Below, piece by piece: positions 1-8,504 of a stretch of DNA of 15,475 nucleotides. Position numbers and translations under genes: made by a program. Under the pieces are notes generated by a model. It had not been told where the DNA came from. It was given only the letters and a program-made list of their open reading frames with translations, and ran no database searches. Within the stretch, counting starts at the first letter, position 1, and each line of letters starts with the position of its first letter. This DNA is from Actinomycetes bacterium (lineage in GTDB: Bacteria > Actinomycetota > Actinomycetes > Propionibacteriales > Propionibacteriaceae). The stretch spans positions 1-15,475 of the forward strand of contig JAEYUH010000096.1 in NCBI GenBank assembly GCA_023432725.1, written 5' to 3'.

Positions 1-567
1 CACCGGCACGTCGAGCTCGTAGATGAACTTCTTCAGGTTGAGCGGTTCGTCGACCTTCGAGACGTGCTCGGCCGAGACGGTGGTGCCGCGGATCACGAAG
101 AAGTCCAGCGCGGCCTTCTCCACCACGGACGCGAACTGGACGCACGTCTGCGGCGACAGGGAGCCCGCCACCGGCACCCCCGCCGCCCTGATTTCGGCGA
201 TCCGCTCGGTGATCAGCTCGCCCTTGATCGGCTCGGAGTACACCTCCTGCATCCGCCGGGTGGCGGTCACCTGGTCCTCGATGCCGGCGAGCTCCTCGAG
301 CAGCGGCAGCGGGTCGGCGTACCGGGTCCACAGCCCGCCGAGGTTGAGCACGCCCAGCCCGCCCAGCCTGCCGAAGGCGATGGCGGTCGCCGGCGACATC
401 ACCGAGTCCACCGGCGCGGCCACGATCGGGAAGTCGAAGGACAGCGCGTCGATCCGCCAGGCGAGGTTGACCTCCTCGATCCCGCGGGTGCGACGGTTGG
501 GGACGATGGCGATGTCGTCGAACCCGTAGACGGGCACGGCGCGCTTGGAGCGCCCGATGTCGATCAT
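1..567 (-). CDS. guaB3: GuaB3 family IMP dehydrogenase-related protein (partial, N-terminal half)
   Basis: This is the first 189 residues of a guaB3-type protein whose C-terminal half lies beyond the left edge; the family is usually about 375 residues. It begins MIDIGRSKRAVPVYGFDDIA, followed by VPNRRTR, the start of an IMPDH/GMP-reductase TIM barrel without inserted CBS domains. Other visible blocks are FPIVAAPVDSVMSP and GRLGGLGVLNLGGLWTRY. The catalytic cysteine loop is outside the window. The ATG at 565-567 has an AGAGG about 5 nt upstream and GGAAG a little further. It lies 20 nt after the guaB stop on the same strand, the tandem order seen in many actinobacteria (guaB2-guaB3 in mycobacteria). 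It is therefore very likely cotranscribed with guaB. The exact reaction of actinobacterial GuaB3 proteins (IMP dehydrogenase, GMP reductase or other) cannot be decided from this sequence. Confidence 0.9.
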   Translation of the reverse strand, partial: MIDIGRSKRAVPVYGFDDIAIVPNRRTRGIEEVNLAWRIDALSFDFPIVAAPVDSVMSPATAIAFGRLGGLGVLNLGGLWTRYADPLPLLEELAGIEDQVTATRRMQEVYSEPIKGELITERIAEIRAAGVPVAGSLSPQTCVQFASVVEKAALDFFVIRGTTVSAEHVSKVDEPLNLKKFIYELDVPV

Positions 568-587
568 GTTGCCTCTGGCTTCCTTGC

Positions 588-2156
<1,569 letters not shown>

Positions 2157-3050
2157 TCACCGGGACTTGGCGGCCCGCATTGCCGAGAAGGCCCGATTCA
2201 GGTCGGGATGGGTGAAGCTGAACCCGTCTTCGAGCAGTCGCGCCGGGCGGGCCCGGGTGCTGGTGAGCAGTAATTCCTCGACGAACTGGCGTCCGAACAG
2301 CAGCCGGACGCCGAACAGCGGCAGCGGCACGAGGGTGGGCCGGTTGAGCAGCTGCCCGAAGGCGCGGGTCAGGGCGGCGTTCGTGACAGGCGTGGGGGAA
2401 GAGAGGTTCACCGGCCCGGTGAGTTCACTGGTCAGCAGCCAGGCCACGGCCCGCAGGTAGTCGTCGAGGCTGATCCAGGAGACGAACTGGCGGCCGCTCC
2501 CGATCCGGCCACCGAGGCCGGCGGCGAAGATCGGGCGCTGCCTGCCCAGGATCCCGCCGGTCGGGGTCAGCACCTGGCCGGTGCGCAACATGGCGGTCGG
2601 GACCGCGGCGTGCCCGGCTGCGGTCTCCCAGTCGTGGCACAGCTGGGCGAGGAAGCCACGGCCCTGGGGGCTCGCCTCGTCCACCACCTCGACGCCGGTG
2701 TCGCCGTAGTAGCCGATCCCCGACGCGTTCAGGAAGCGCTGGCAGCGGCCGTCGGGGTCGAGGCTGGTGACGATGGTGAGGGTGCTGGCGGTCCGCGAGC
2801 GGGTCAGTTCGGCCTTGCGCTCCCTCGTCCACCGGCCCCCCGCCAGCGGCGCCCCGGCGAGGTTGACCACGGCGTCGACGTCGTCCAGCCGCGGGGCGGC
2901 GATCCGGCCGGCGTCGGGATCCCAGTGCCGCTTGTCGGACGCGGTCGGCTTGCCGCGCACCAGCCTGACCACCTCGTGGCCCTGGCCGCGCAGATGCCGC
3001 GTGAGCGCTGTGCCCAGCAACCCCGAGCTTCCACCGATCGCTACCCGCAT
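2157..3050 (-). CDS. TIGR01777 family NAD-dependent epimerase/dehydratase-like protein (YfcH type)
   Basis: This 297-residue protein belongs to the extended SDR (SDR39U1/YfcH) family. Its N-terminal Rossmann motif is GGSSGLLG (6-13). Family blocks follow in order: HWDPDAG (42-48), VVNLAGAPLAGGRW (61-74), RFLNASGIGYYGD (105-117) with the YYG that replaces the classical YxxxK, GFLAQLCHDWE (132-142) and SWISLDDYLRA (191-201). The C-terminal half has VNLSSPTPVTNAALT and FTHPDL, typical of the DUF1731-like tail. It is probably a soluble NAD(P)-binding protein, but the substrate is unknown even for well-studied relatives. I chose ATG 3048-3050 because the Rossmann strand begins immediately and AGGA lies 7 nt upstream; an in-frame extension to 3152 would add residues unlike the family. 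The gene is divergent from the P-type ATPase and reads towards guaB, so it may contribute read-through transcription to guaB-guaB3. Confidence 0.92.
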   Translation of the reverse strand: MRVAIGGSSGLLGTALTRHLRGQGHEVVRLVRGKPTASDKRHWDPDAGRIAAPRLDDVDAVVNLAGAPLAGGRWTRERKAELTRSRTASTLTIVTSLDPDGRCQRFLNASGIGYYGDTGVEVVDEASPQGRGFLAQLCHDWETAAGHAAVPTAMLRTGQVLTPTGGILGRQRPIFAAGLGGRIGSGRQFVSWISLDDYLRAVAWLLTSELTGPVNLSSPTPVTNAALTRAFGQLLNRPTLVPLPLFGVRLLFGRQFVEELLLTSTRARPARLLEDGFSFTHPDLNRAFSAMRAAKSR

Positions 3051-3191
3051 GGGCCGATCCTGCCACGTCATGCCAAGCCGGAGGGCGCAGCACGCAGCCT
3101 GTCCACCACGTGGCCACCCGGCACCACCGGTGGGGCCGCGAGCCGTCCACACCGACCTCGACGTGACCCCCGGCAGGGGCGAGACTGGGGT
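3051..3191. promoter_or_regulatory. Divergent intergenic region with two short palindromes
   Basis: This 141-bp gap separates the leftward SDR gene from the rightward P-type ATPase, so promoters for both must lie here or nearby. No convincing -35/-10 pair stands out on either strand. Two exact short palindromes are visible: CCACGTGG at 3106-3113 and CCACCGGTGG at 3124-3133, with centres 19 bp apart. They could be operator half-sites or chance in GC-rich DNA. Confidence 0.35.
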
Positions 3192-6005
3192 ATGGACGCT
3201 GACCCGACCCGGGCGGTGAGCACCCTGCCTGCAGCGGCGCCCGACCCCTGCGTCCTGGACGCCGCCGAGGTTGCAGCGGGTCTCGGCGTCGACCCGGGCG
3301 TCGGCCTCAGTCCCGCCGAGGCCGCCCGCCGGCTGGCGGCGGACGGCCCGAACGAGTTGCGCGGCACCCCACCGGTGCCGGCCTGGCGCCGCCTGCTTCG
3401 CCAGTTCCAGGACCCGTTGATCTACCTGCTCTTCGTCGCGATCGCGATCGCCACGGTGGCGTGGCTGCTGGAGGGGGCGGCAGGGGTGCCGGTGGACGCG
3501 GTGGTGATCGCCGCGATCGTGGTGCTGAACGCGGTGATCGGCTTCGTGCAGGAGAACCGGGCCTCGGACGCGGTGGCGGCGCTGGCCGAGCTGACGGCGG
3601 CCACCTCGACGGTGCTGCGGGGCGGTGAACTGGTGTCCATCCCGTCGTCGGAGCTGGTTCGCGGCGACCTCCTCGTCCTGGCGGAGGGCGACTCGGTGGG
3701 CGCCGACGGCCGGCTGCTGCGGGCCACCGCGCTGCGCGTCCAGGAGGCCTCGCTGACCGGCGAGTCCGAGGCGACGGTCAAGGACGCGGCCACCCTCGCC
3801 GGGCTCGTCGAGCTGGGGGACCGGCGCAACATGGTGTTCAAGGGCACCGCGGTGGCGCAGGGGACGGGGCGGGCGGTGGTCACCGCCACCGGGATGGCGA
3901 CCCAGATGGGCGCGATCGCTGACCTGCTGGACCGGACGGAGGAGGAGGAGAGCCCGCTCACCGTCCAGATCGCACAGGTCTCCCGCCTGCTCGGCATCGT
4001 CGTCATCGTGATCGCCGTGGTCGTGATGACTGCCCTCGCGCTGCTCAACGGGGTGTCGGGGGCCGAGGACGCGATCGCCATCCTGCTGCTCGGCGTATCA
4101 CTGGCGGTGGCCGCAGTCCCCGAGGGGTTGCCCGCCATCTTGACGATCGTCCTCGCCCTCGGTGTCCAGCGGCTGGCGCGGCGCAACGCGGTGGTGAAGG
4201 AGCTCCACGCCGTCGAGACCCTCGGCTCGGCGTCGGTGATCTGCTCGGACAAGACCGGCACCCTGACCAAGAACGAGATGACCATCGAGCAGATCCGGAC
4301 CGCGTCGGGCAGCGCGCAGGTGACAGGGGTCGGGTACCGGCCAGACGGCGAGGTGCTGCCGTCCGGTGCCGACGACCAGACGGCACTGCGCACCGAGGTC
4401 GTGATGCTGCTCACCGCCGGGTCGCTGGCCAACGACGCCCAGCTCTCCCAGCGGGACGGCGGCTGGCAGATCCAGGGTGACCCCACCGAGGCCGCCTTCC
4501 TGGTGGCGGCCCGCAAGCTTGAGGGTGTCGACGAGCGCGCCGGCCGCTACCACCGCGCCGGCGAGGTGCCCTTCACCTCCCAGCGCAAGATGATGTCGAC
4601 CCTCGACGTTCGCGACGACGGCCGGACGGTGCTGATGGCGAAGGGTGCCCCCGACGTCCTGCTCGAGCGCTGCACCCACCTACAGGTCGGCAGCGAGGTG
4701 GTGACGCTGACCGGGGACGGTCGCGCGCGGGCGCTGGCCGATGTCGAGGCGCTGTCCTCGGCCGCCTTCAGGACCCTCGGTGTCGCCTACCGCCTGGTGG
4801 CGGAGGATCCGCCGGCCGAGCTGGACGAGTCGGTGGAGCAGGACCTGGTCTACCTGGGGGTGGTCGGCATCATCGACCCGCCCCGGGACGAGGCGCTCAG
4901 CGCGGTCGCCGACGCCCGCCGTGCCGGGATCCGCACCGTGATGATCACCGGCGACCACCCGATGACCGCGGCGCGGATCGCTGCCGACCTGGGGATGGCC
5001 GAGCCGGGGGAGGAGGCGGTCACCGGAGCCCGGCTGTCGGCCACCAGCGACGAGGACCTGGTCGAACTCGCGGACTCCGCCCGCGTCTACGCCCGGGTCT
5101 CTCCCGAGCACAAGCTGCGGATCGTGGACGCCCTGCAGGCGCGCGGTCAGATCGTCGCGATGACCGGGGACGGGGTGAACGACGCCCCCGCCCTGAAGAC
5201 CGCCGACATCGGGGTGGCGATGGGCATCACGGGGACGGAGGTCACCAAGCAGGCGGCCCGGATGATCCTGGCCGACGACAACTTCGCCACGATCGTGGCC
5301 GCCGTCCGGCAGGGACGGGTGATCTTCGACAACATCAGGAAGTTCCTCCGCTTCCTGCTGAGCTCGAACATGGGCGAGGTCGCCACCGTCTTCTTCGGCG
5401 TCGTGCTGGCCGGGTTCATCGGGCTCGACCAGGGCGGCGAGGAGCTGGTGGTCCCGCTGCTGGCCACCCAGATCCTGTGGATCAACCTCGTCACCGACAC
5501 CGCCCCCGCCCTGGCGATGGGGATCGACCCCGAGATCGACGACGTGATGGCCCGTCCGCCGCGCCCGATGCACGAGCGGGTGATCGACCGCAGGATGTGG
5601 GCCACCATCATGCTCACCGGCCTGGTCATGGGCGCGGTGACGCTGTTCACCCTCGACCTGTTCCTGCCCGGAGGTCTGGTCCACGGCTCCGATTCGCTGG
5701 AGGTGGCCCGGACGGCGGCGTTCACCACCCTCGTCCTCGCCCAGCTGTTCAACGCGCTCAACGCGCGCTCCGAAACCACCACGGCCTTGCGCCGGCTGTT
5801 CTCCAACCCGTGGCTGTGGGGGGCGATCGGCCTGACAGTGGTGCTGCAGGTGCTCGTGGTGAACCTGCCGCTGCTGCAGACCGCGTTCGGCACCGCCACC
5901 CTCCAACCTGTCCACTGGGCGGCCTGCGTGGGGCTGGCCTCGGTGGTGCTGTGGGCGGAGGAACTGCGCAAGCTCGTCCTGCGGGCCCGGGACGCGCGGG
6001 CCTAG
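3192..6005 (+). CDS. Cation-translocating P-type ATPase, type II calcium-transporting type
   Basis: This 937-residue polytopic membrane pump has every hallmark of a P2 ATPase. It has an N-terminal cation-ATPase domain (about 20-95), TGES in the actuator (189-192), PEGLP in TM4 (310-314) and phosphorylation site Asp353 in DKTGTLT. KGAPD (484-488) marks the nucleotide domain, DPPR is at 562-565, and the hinge TGDGVNDAP is at 658-666. Ca2+-type ligands are present: Glu311 in TM4, Asn726 and Glu729 in SSNMGE (TM5), and Asn765, Thr768 and Asp769 in WINLVTD (TM6). The TM8 position that is Glu908 in SERCA is Gln851 (LAQLFNALN), as in plasma-membrane Ca2+-ATPases, so a single-site pump is plausible. 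The length is typical, with about ten helices, six of them C-terminal. The ATG at 3192 follows a G-rich stretch (GGGG) but no strong SD; the in-frame extension upstream to 2610 is antisense to the SDR gene. It is followed 10 nt later by an aldo/keto reductase. Ca2+ specificity is inferred from motifs; a Na+, K+ or Mn2+ pump cannot be excluded. Confidence 0.95.
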   Translation: MDADPTRAVSTLPAAAPDPCVLDAAEVAAGLGVDPGVGLSPAEAARRLAADGPNELRGTPPVPAWRRLLRQFQDPLIYLLFVAIAIATVAWLLEGAAGVPVDAVVIAAIVVLNAVIGFVQENRASDAVAALAELTAATSTVLRGGELVSIPSSELVRGDLLVLAEGDSVGADGRLLRATALRVQEASLTGESEATVKDAATLAGLVELGDRRNMVFKGTAVAQGTGRAVVTATGMATQMGAIADLLDRTEEEESPLTVQIAQVSRLLGIVVIVIAVVVMTALALLNGVSGAEDAIAILLLGVSLAVAAVPEGLPAILTIVLALGVQRLARRNAVVKELHAVETLGSASVICSDKTGTLTKNEMTIEQIRTASGSAQVTGVGYRPDGEVLPSGADDQTALRTEVVMLLTAGSLANDAQLSQRDGGWQIQGDPTEAAFLVAARKLEGVDERAGRYHRAGEVPFTSQRKMMSTLDVRDDGRTVLMAKGAPDVLLERCTHLQVGSEVVTLTGDGRARALADVEALSSAAFRTLGVAYRLVAEDPPAELDESVEQDLVYLGVVGIIDPPRDEALSAVADARRAGIRTVMITGDHPMTAARIAADLGMAEPGEEAVTGARLSATSDEDLVELADSARVYARVSPEHKLRIVDALQARGQIVAMTGDGVNDAPALKTADIGVAMGITGTEVTKQAARMILADDNFATIVAAVRQGRVIFDNIRKFLRFLLSSNMGEVATVFFGVVLAGFIGLDQGGEELVVPLLATQILWINLVTDTAPALAMGIDPEIDDVMARPPRPMHERVIDRRMWATIMLTGLVMGAVTLFTLDLFLPGGLVHGSDSLEVARTAAFTTLVLAQLFNALNARSETTTALRRLFSNPWLWGAIGLTVVLQVLVVNLPLLQTAFGTATLQPVHWAACVGLASVVLWAEELRKLVLRARDARA

Positions 6006-6008
6006 GAT
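6003..6008 (+). promoter_or_regulatory. TAGGAT element overlapping the ATPase stop: SD or leaderless -10
   Basis: TAGGAT spans the ATPase stop codon (TAG at 6003-6005) and ends 7 nt before the reductase ATG at 6016. Read as ribosome binding site, AGGA is well spaced at 8 nt and would couple translation to the ATPase. Read as promoter, TAGGAT fits TAnnnT at the distance expected for a leaderless transcript starting at the ATG. The sequence cannot separate the two readings. Confidence 0.4.
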
Positions 6009-6015
6009 CACTGAC

Positions 6016-7053
6016 ATGCCGCTGCTCGATCGCTACGCCGCCGACCCCGACCGCTACGACTCCATGACCTACCGCAGGGTCGGCAGGTCAGGGCTGCACC
6101 TGCCGGCCATCTCCCTCGGCCTGTGGCACAACTTCGGCGACGACACCCCGTTGCAGCGGCAGCGGGACATCCTGCGTCGCGCTTTCGACCTGGGCATCAC
6201 CCACTTCGACCTGGCCAACAACTACGGGCCGCCCTACGGGTCGGCCGAGATCAACGCCGGGCGGATCCTCGCCGAGGACTTCGCCGCCCACCGCGAGGAG
6301 CTGGTGATCTCGACCAAGGCCGGCTGGGACATGTGGCCGGGTCCCTACGGCAACCTCGGGTCGCGCAAGTACCTGCTCGACTCCCTCGACCAGTCACTGC
6401 GGCGGCTGCGGCTCGACCACGTCGACATCTTCTACCACCACCGTTACGACCCCGACACCCCGCTCGAGGAGACGATGGGGGCGCTGGACGCCGCCGTCAG
6501 GTCCGGCAAGGCCCGCTACGTCGGGATCTCGTCCTACTCCGCGGAGCGGACCCGGGAGGCGGTCAGGATCCTGCGTGAGCTCGGCACGCCGCTGCTCATC
6601 CACCAGCCCAGCTACTCGATGCTGAACCGCTGGATCGAGGAGGAGCTGCTCGACGTCCTGGGTGAGGAGGGCGTGGGCTGCATCGGGTTCTCCCCGCTCG
6701 CCCAGGGGATGCTCACCGCGAAGTACCTGGACGGGGTGCCGTCGGGTTCGCGGGCCACCCAGGGCAAGTCGCTGTCGGACGCGATGCTCTCCGAGGAGAC
6801 GCTGGCCCACGTCCGGGCCTTGAACGAGATCGCCACCGGACGGGGCCAGACCCTCGCCCAGCTGGCGGTCGCGTGGGTGCTGCGGGATCCGCGGGTGACC
6901 TCCGCGCTGGTCGGCGCCTCCAGCGTCGCCCAGCTCGAGGACACCGTCGCCGCGCTGAGTCGTGCCGACTTCACCCCGGACGAACTCGCCGCCATCGACG
7001 CCCACGCCGTGGACGCGGGCATCAACCTGTGGCGGGGCCCCAGCACCGCCTAG
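6016..7053 (+). CDS. Aldo/keto reductase, L-glyceraldehyde 3-phosphate reductase (YghZ/Gpr) type
   Basis: This 345-residue soluble NADPH-dependent reductase is nearly the same length as E. coli YghZ (346) and matches its diagnostic blocks: RYDSMTYRRVGRSGLHLPA near the start, LGLWHNFGDD, ITHFDLANNYGPPYGSAE, ISTKAGWDMWPGPYG, GSRKYLL and LLIHQPSYSMLNRW. The catalytic tetrad is Asp65, Tyr70, Lys101 and His142. The coenzyme-binding end LVGASSVAQLEDTV (298-311) and the C-terminal NLWRG are also family-like. Relatives reduce L-glyceraldehyde 3-phosphate and other toxic aldehydes such as methylglyoxal; that role is inferred here. The ATG at 6016 lies 10 nt after the ATPase stop, with AGGA overlapping that stop, so the pair is likely an operon. 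Its TAG stop (7051-7053) shares CTAG with the TAG of the convergent glycosyltransferase gene. Confidence 0.93.
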   Translation: MPLLDRYAADPDRYDSMTYRRVGRSGLHLPAISLGLWHNFGDDTPLQRQRDILRRAFDLGITHFDLANNYGPPYGSAEINAGRILAEDFAAHREELVISTKAGWDMWPGPYGNLGSRKYLLDSLDQSLRRLRLDHVDIFYHHRYDPDTPLEETMGALDAAVRSGKARYVGISSYSAERTREAVRILRELGTPLLIHQPSYSMLNRWIEEELLDVLGEEGVGCIGFSPLAQGMLTAKYLDGVPSGSRATQGKSLSDAMLSEETLAHVRALNEIATGRGQTLAQLAVAWVLRDPRVTSALVGASSVAQLEDTVAALSRADFTPDELAAIDAHAVDAGINLWRGPSTA

Positions 7054-8408
7054 GGTTTCACCACGCCGTGCCAGATCGAGGTCTGGACGGCGTTCCAGTT
7101 CACGAACCCGACCGCGAGGCCGAACACCCAGCGCCGCTGGGTCCGGGTCAGGGGCACCAGCGCCAGCAGCGCAAGGCTCCACGGCAGGTACCACGGGTGG
7201 AGCGCCTGGCCGAGCACTGCCACGGCGAGCGAGCCCCAGGCCACCGCCGCCAGGGGCCGGTCGGCGAACCTGACCACCAGCCACCCGAGGCTGAGTGCGA
7301 GGACGCCGGTGCCGACGAGGCCGGCCACCCTCGCGACGGCCTCCGCATCGCCACCGGACCACCCGGCCAGCCAGGCCAGGCCCTTCGACATCAGGGCGAG
7401 CGGCGCGGGGGTGGGGGCCTTGCCCATCAGGTCGAGTCCACCGACCCAGCCGAACCCGAGCCCCGACCCGAGACAGATCGCCACGAAGGTGCCCACGGTG
7501 ACGGCGGTGGCCAGCGCCGTCCGGGTTCCCAGCAGCCACAGCCGTCTCGCCAGCGGGAGGCTCGCCAGTCGGGCCGCCACCGGCAACCCTGCGACCGCCA
7601 CTACCGCCAGCCCCCCCTGCTGCTTCAGGGCCATCGCCACCCCCACCATCGCCGGGCCCACCAGCAGGCTCGTCCAGGTGGCGGGGAAGCGCAGCACCAG
7701 CAGGATGGCGCACAGCGTCACCGCGACCATCGGGGCGTCGTTGTGCGCCCCGCCCACGAAGTGCAGCACGAGCAACGGGTTGAGCAGGCCAAGCCACAGC
7801 ACGCCGCGGCGGGGGCGCCCGACCAGCTCCGCCAGCCGGGGCAGGGCCCACGCGATCACCGCGAGTGAGGCCAGCACCGGAAGGCGCATCCCGATGACAG
7901 CCAGGTACGGATGGGCACCCGTCAGGGCCACCACCCCGGCGTGCACCAGGATGCTCAGCGGCGGGTAGGCGACTGTCGCGCCGGCCCACAACGGGTCCAC
8001 CTGGCCGGCGATCGGCCCACCGGCACCGGCCAGGCCGACCTGGTAGGGGTCGAGGCCCTGGAGCCAGATCCAGCCCAGGTCGGCGTACAGCACCGCGTCG
8101 TTGCTCAGGACGGGCGGCACCGCCAGCAGCGGCAGGCTCCAGGCCAGCAGGATGAGGCCCGCCGAGCGCCACGACGGGTCGCCGGTAGGACGCAGCCGCC
8201 ACCAGGCCCAGGTCAGCGCCGCCGTCCCCAGCCCGATCAGGATGCGGTTGACCGGGATCGGCACCATCGCGCCGAGCCAGGCGATGACGGGGTTGGGCCA
8301 GTAGCCGGCGAACGAGTACTCAGGGTGGGTGCTGCCCCAGGCCACCGCCGCCGACCCGAGCACCCCCAACCAGACGAACCGGCGCCACGAGGAGGTGGTC
8401 AGCTGCAT
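7050..8408 (-). CDS. GT-C family polyprenol-phosphate-mannose-dependent mannosyltransferase (MptA/MptB-like)
   Basis: This 452-residue multi-pass membrane protein has about a dozen hydrophobic segments (for example 12-24, 54-70, 82-100, 171-190 and 204-217). The first periplasmic loop has SNDAVLYADLGW (102-113) with Asp104 in the place of the catalytic acid of GT-C enzymes. It is followed by GLDPYQVG (118-125), AYPPLSIL, GGAHNDAPMV (219-228) and a late HPWYLPW (404-410), all features of the mycobacterial and corynebacterial MptA/MptB alpha-1,6-mannosyltransferases. Such enzymes use decaprenyl-phospho-mannose to build lipomannan-like glycolipids at the membrane. The actual sugar and acceptor are not determinable here. 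ATG 8406-8408 has GAGGAG 4-5 nt upstream; a longer in-frame reading upstream to 13055 is only antisense to the next two genes. The gene is divergent from the GH13 enzyme gene and convergent on the aldo/keto reductase, with a 4-nt overlap. Confidence 0.88.
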   Translation of the reverse strand: MQLTTSSWRRFVWLGVLGSAAVAWGSTHPEYSFAGYWPNPVIAWLGAMVPIPVNRILIGLGTAALTWAWWRLRPTGDPSWRSAGLILLAWSLPLLAVPPVLSNDAVLYADLGWIWLQGLDPYQVGLAGAGGPIAGQVDPLWAGATVAYPPLSILVHAGVVALTGAHPYLAVIGMRLPVLASLAVIAWALPRLAELVGRPRRGVLWLGLLNPLLVLHFVGGAHNDAPMVAVTLCAILLVLRFPATWTSLLVGPAMVGVAMALKQQGGLAVVAVAGLPVAARLASLPLARRLWLLGTRTALATAVTVGTFVAICLGSGLGFGWVGGLDLMGKAPTPAPLALMSKGLAWLAGWSGGDAEAVARVAGLVGTGVLALSLGWLVVRFADRPLAAVAWGSLAVAVLGQALHPWYLPWSLALLALVPLTRTQRRWVFGLAVGFVNWNAVQTSIWHGVVKP

Positions 8409-8441
8409 GGCTCCTCGCTGCGTCAGGGGGCGGGTGAGGTC

Positions 8442-8447
8442 AGTGTA
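8442..8447 (-). promoter_or_regulatory. Candidate -10 element for the mannosyltransferase gene
   Basis: In the 96-bp divergent gap (8409-8504) the minus strand reads TACACT, a fair TAnnnT -10. It would put transcription start about 27 nt before the ATG. No clear -35 is seen. For the opposite gene, TAACGA at 8492-8497 lies 7 nt before the ATG but lacks the final T, so it is only a weak candidate. Confidence 0.3.
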
Positions 8448-8504
8448 ATGACGCTCTGGTGAGAAGCCGCGGGCGCACAGGCGCGGCTGGGTAACGATGG
8501 GGCC

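Noticed and set aside
2610..3191. N-terminal extension of the P-type ATPase by 194 codons.
   Set aside because: The extension is antisense to the SDR gene and the ATPase family starts near the ATG at 3192.
4680..6017. A 445-codon minus-strand reading frame opposite the P-type ATPase.
   Set aside because: The composition is typical of an antisense shadow in GC-rich DNA, and the ATPase frame contains all catalytic motifs.
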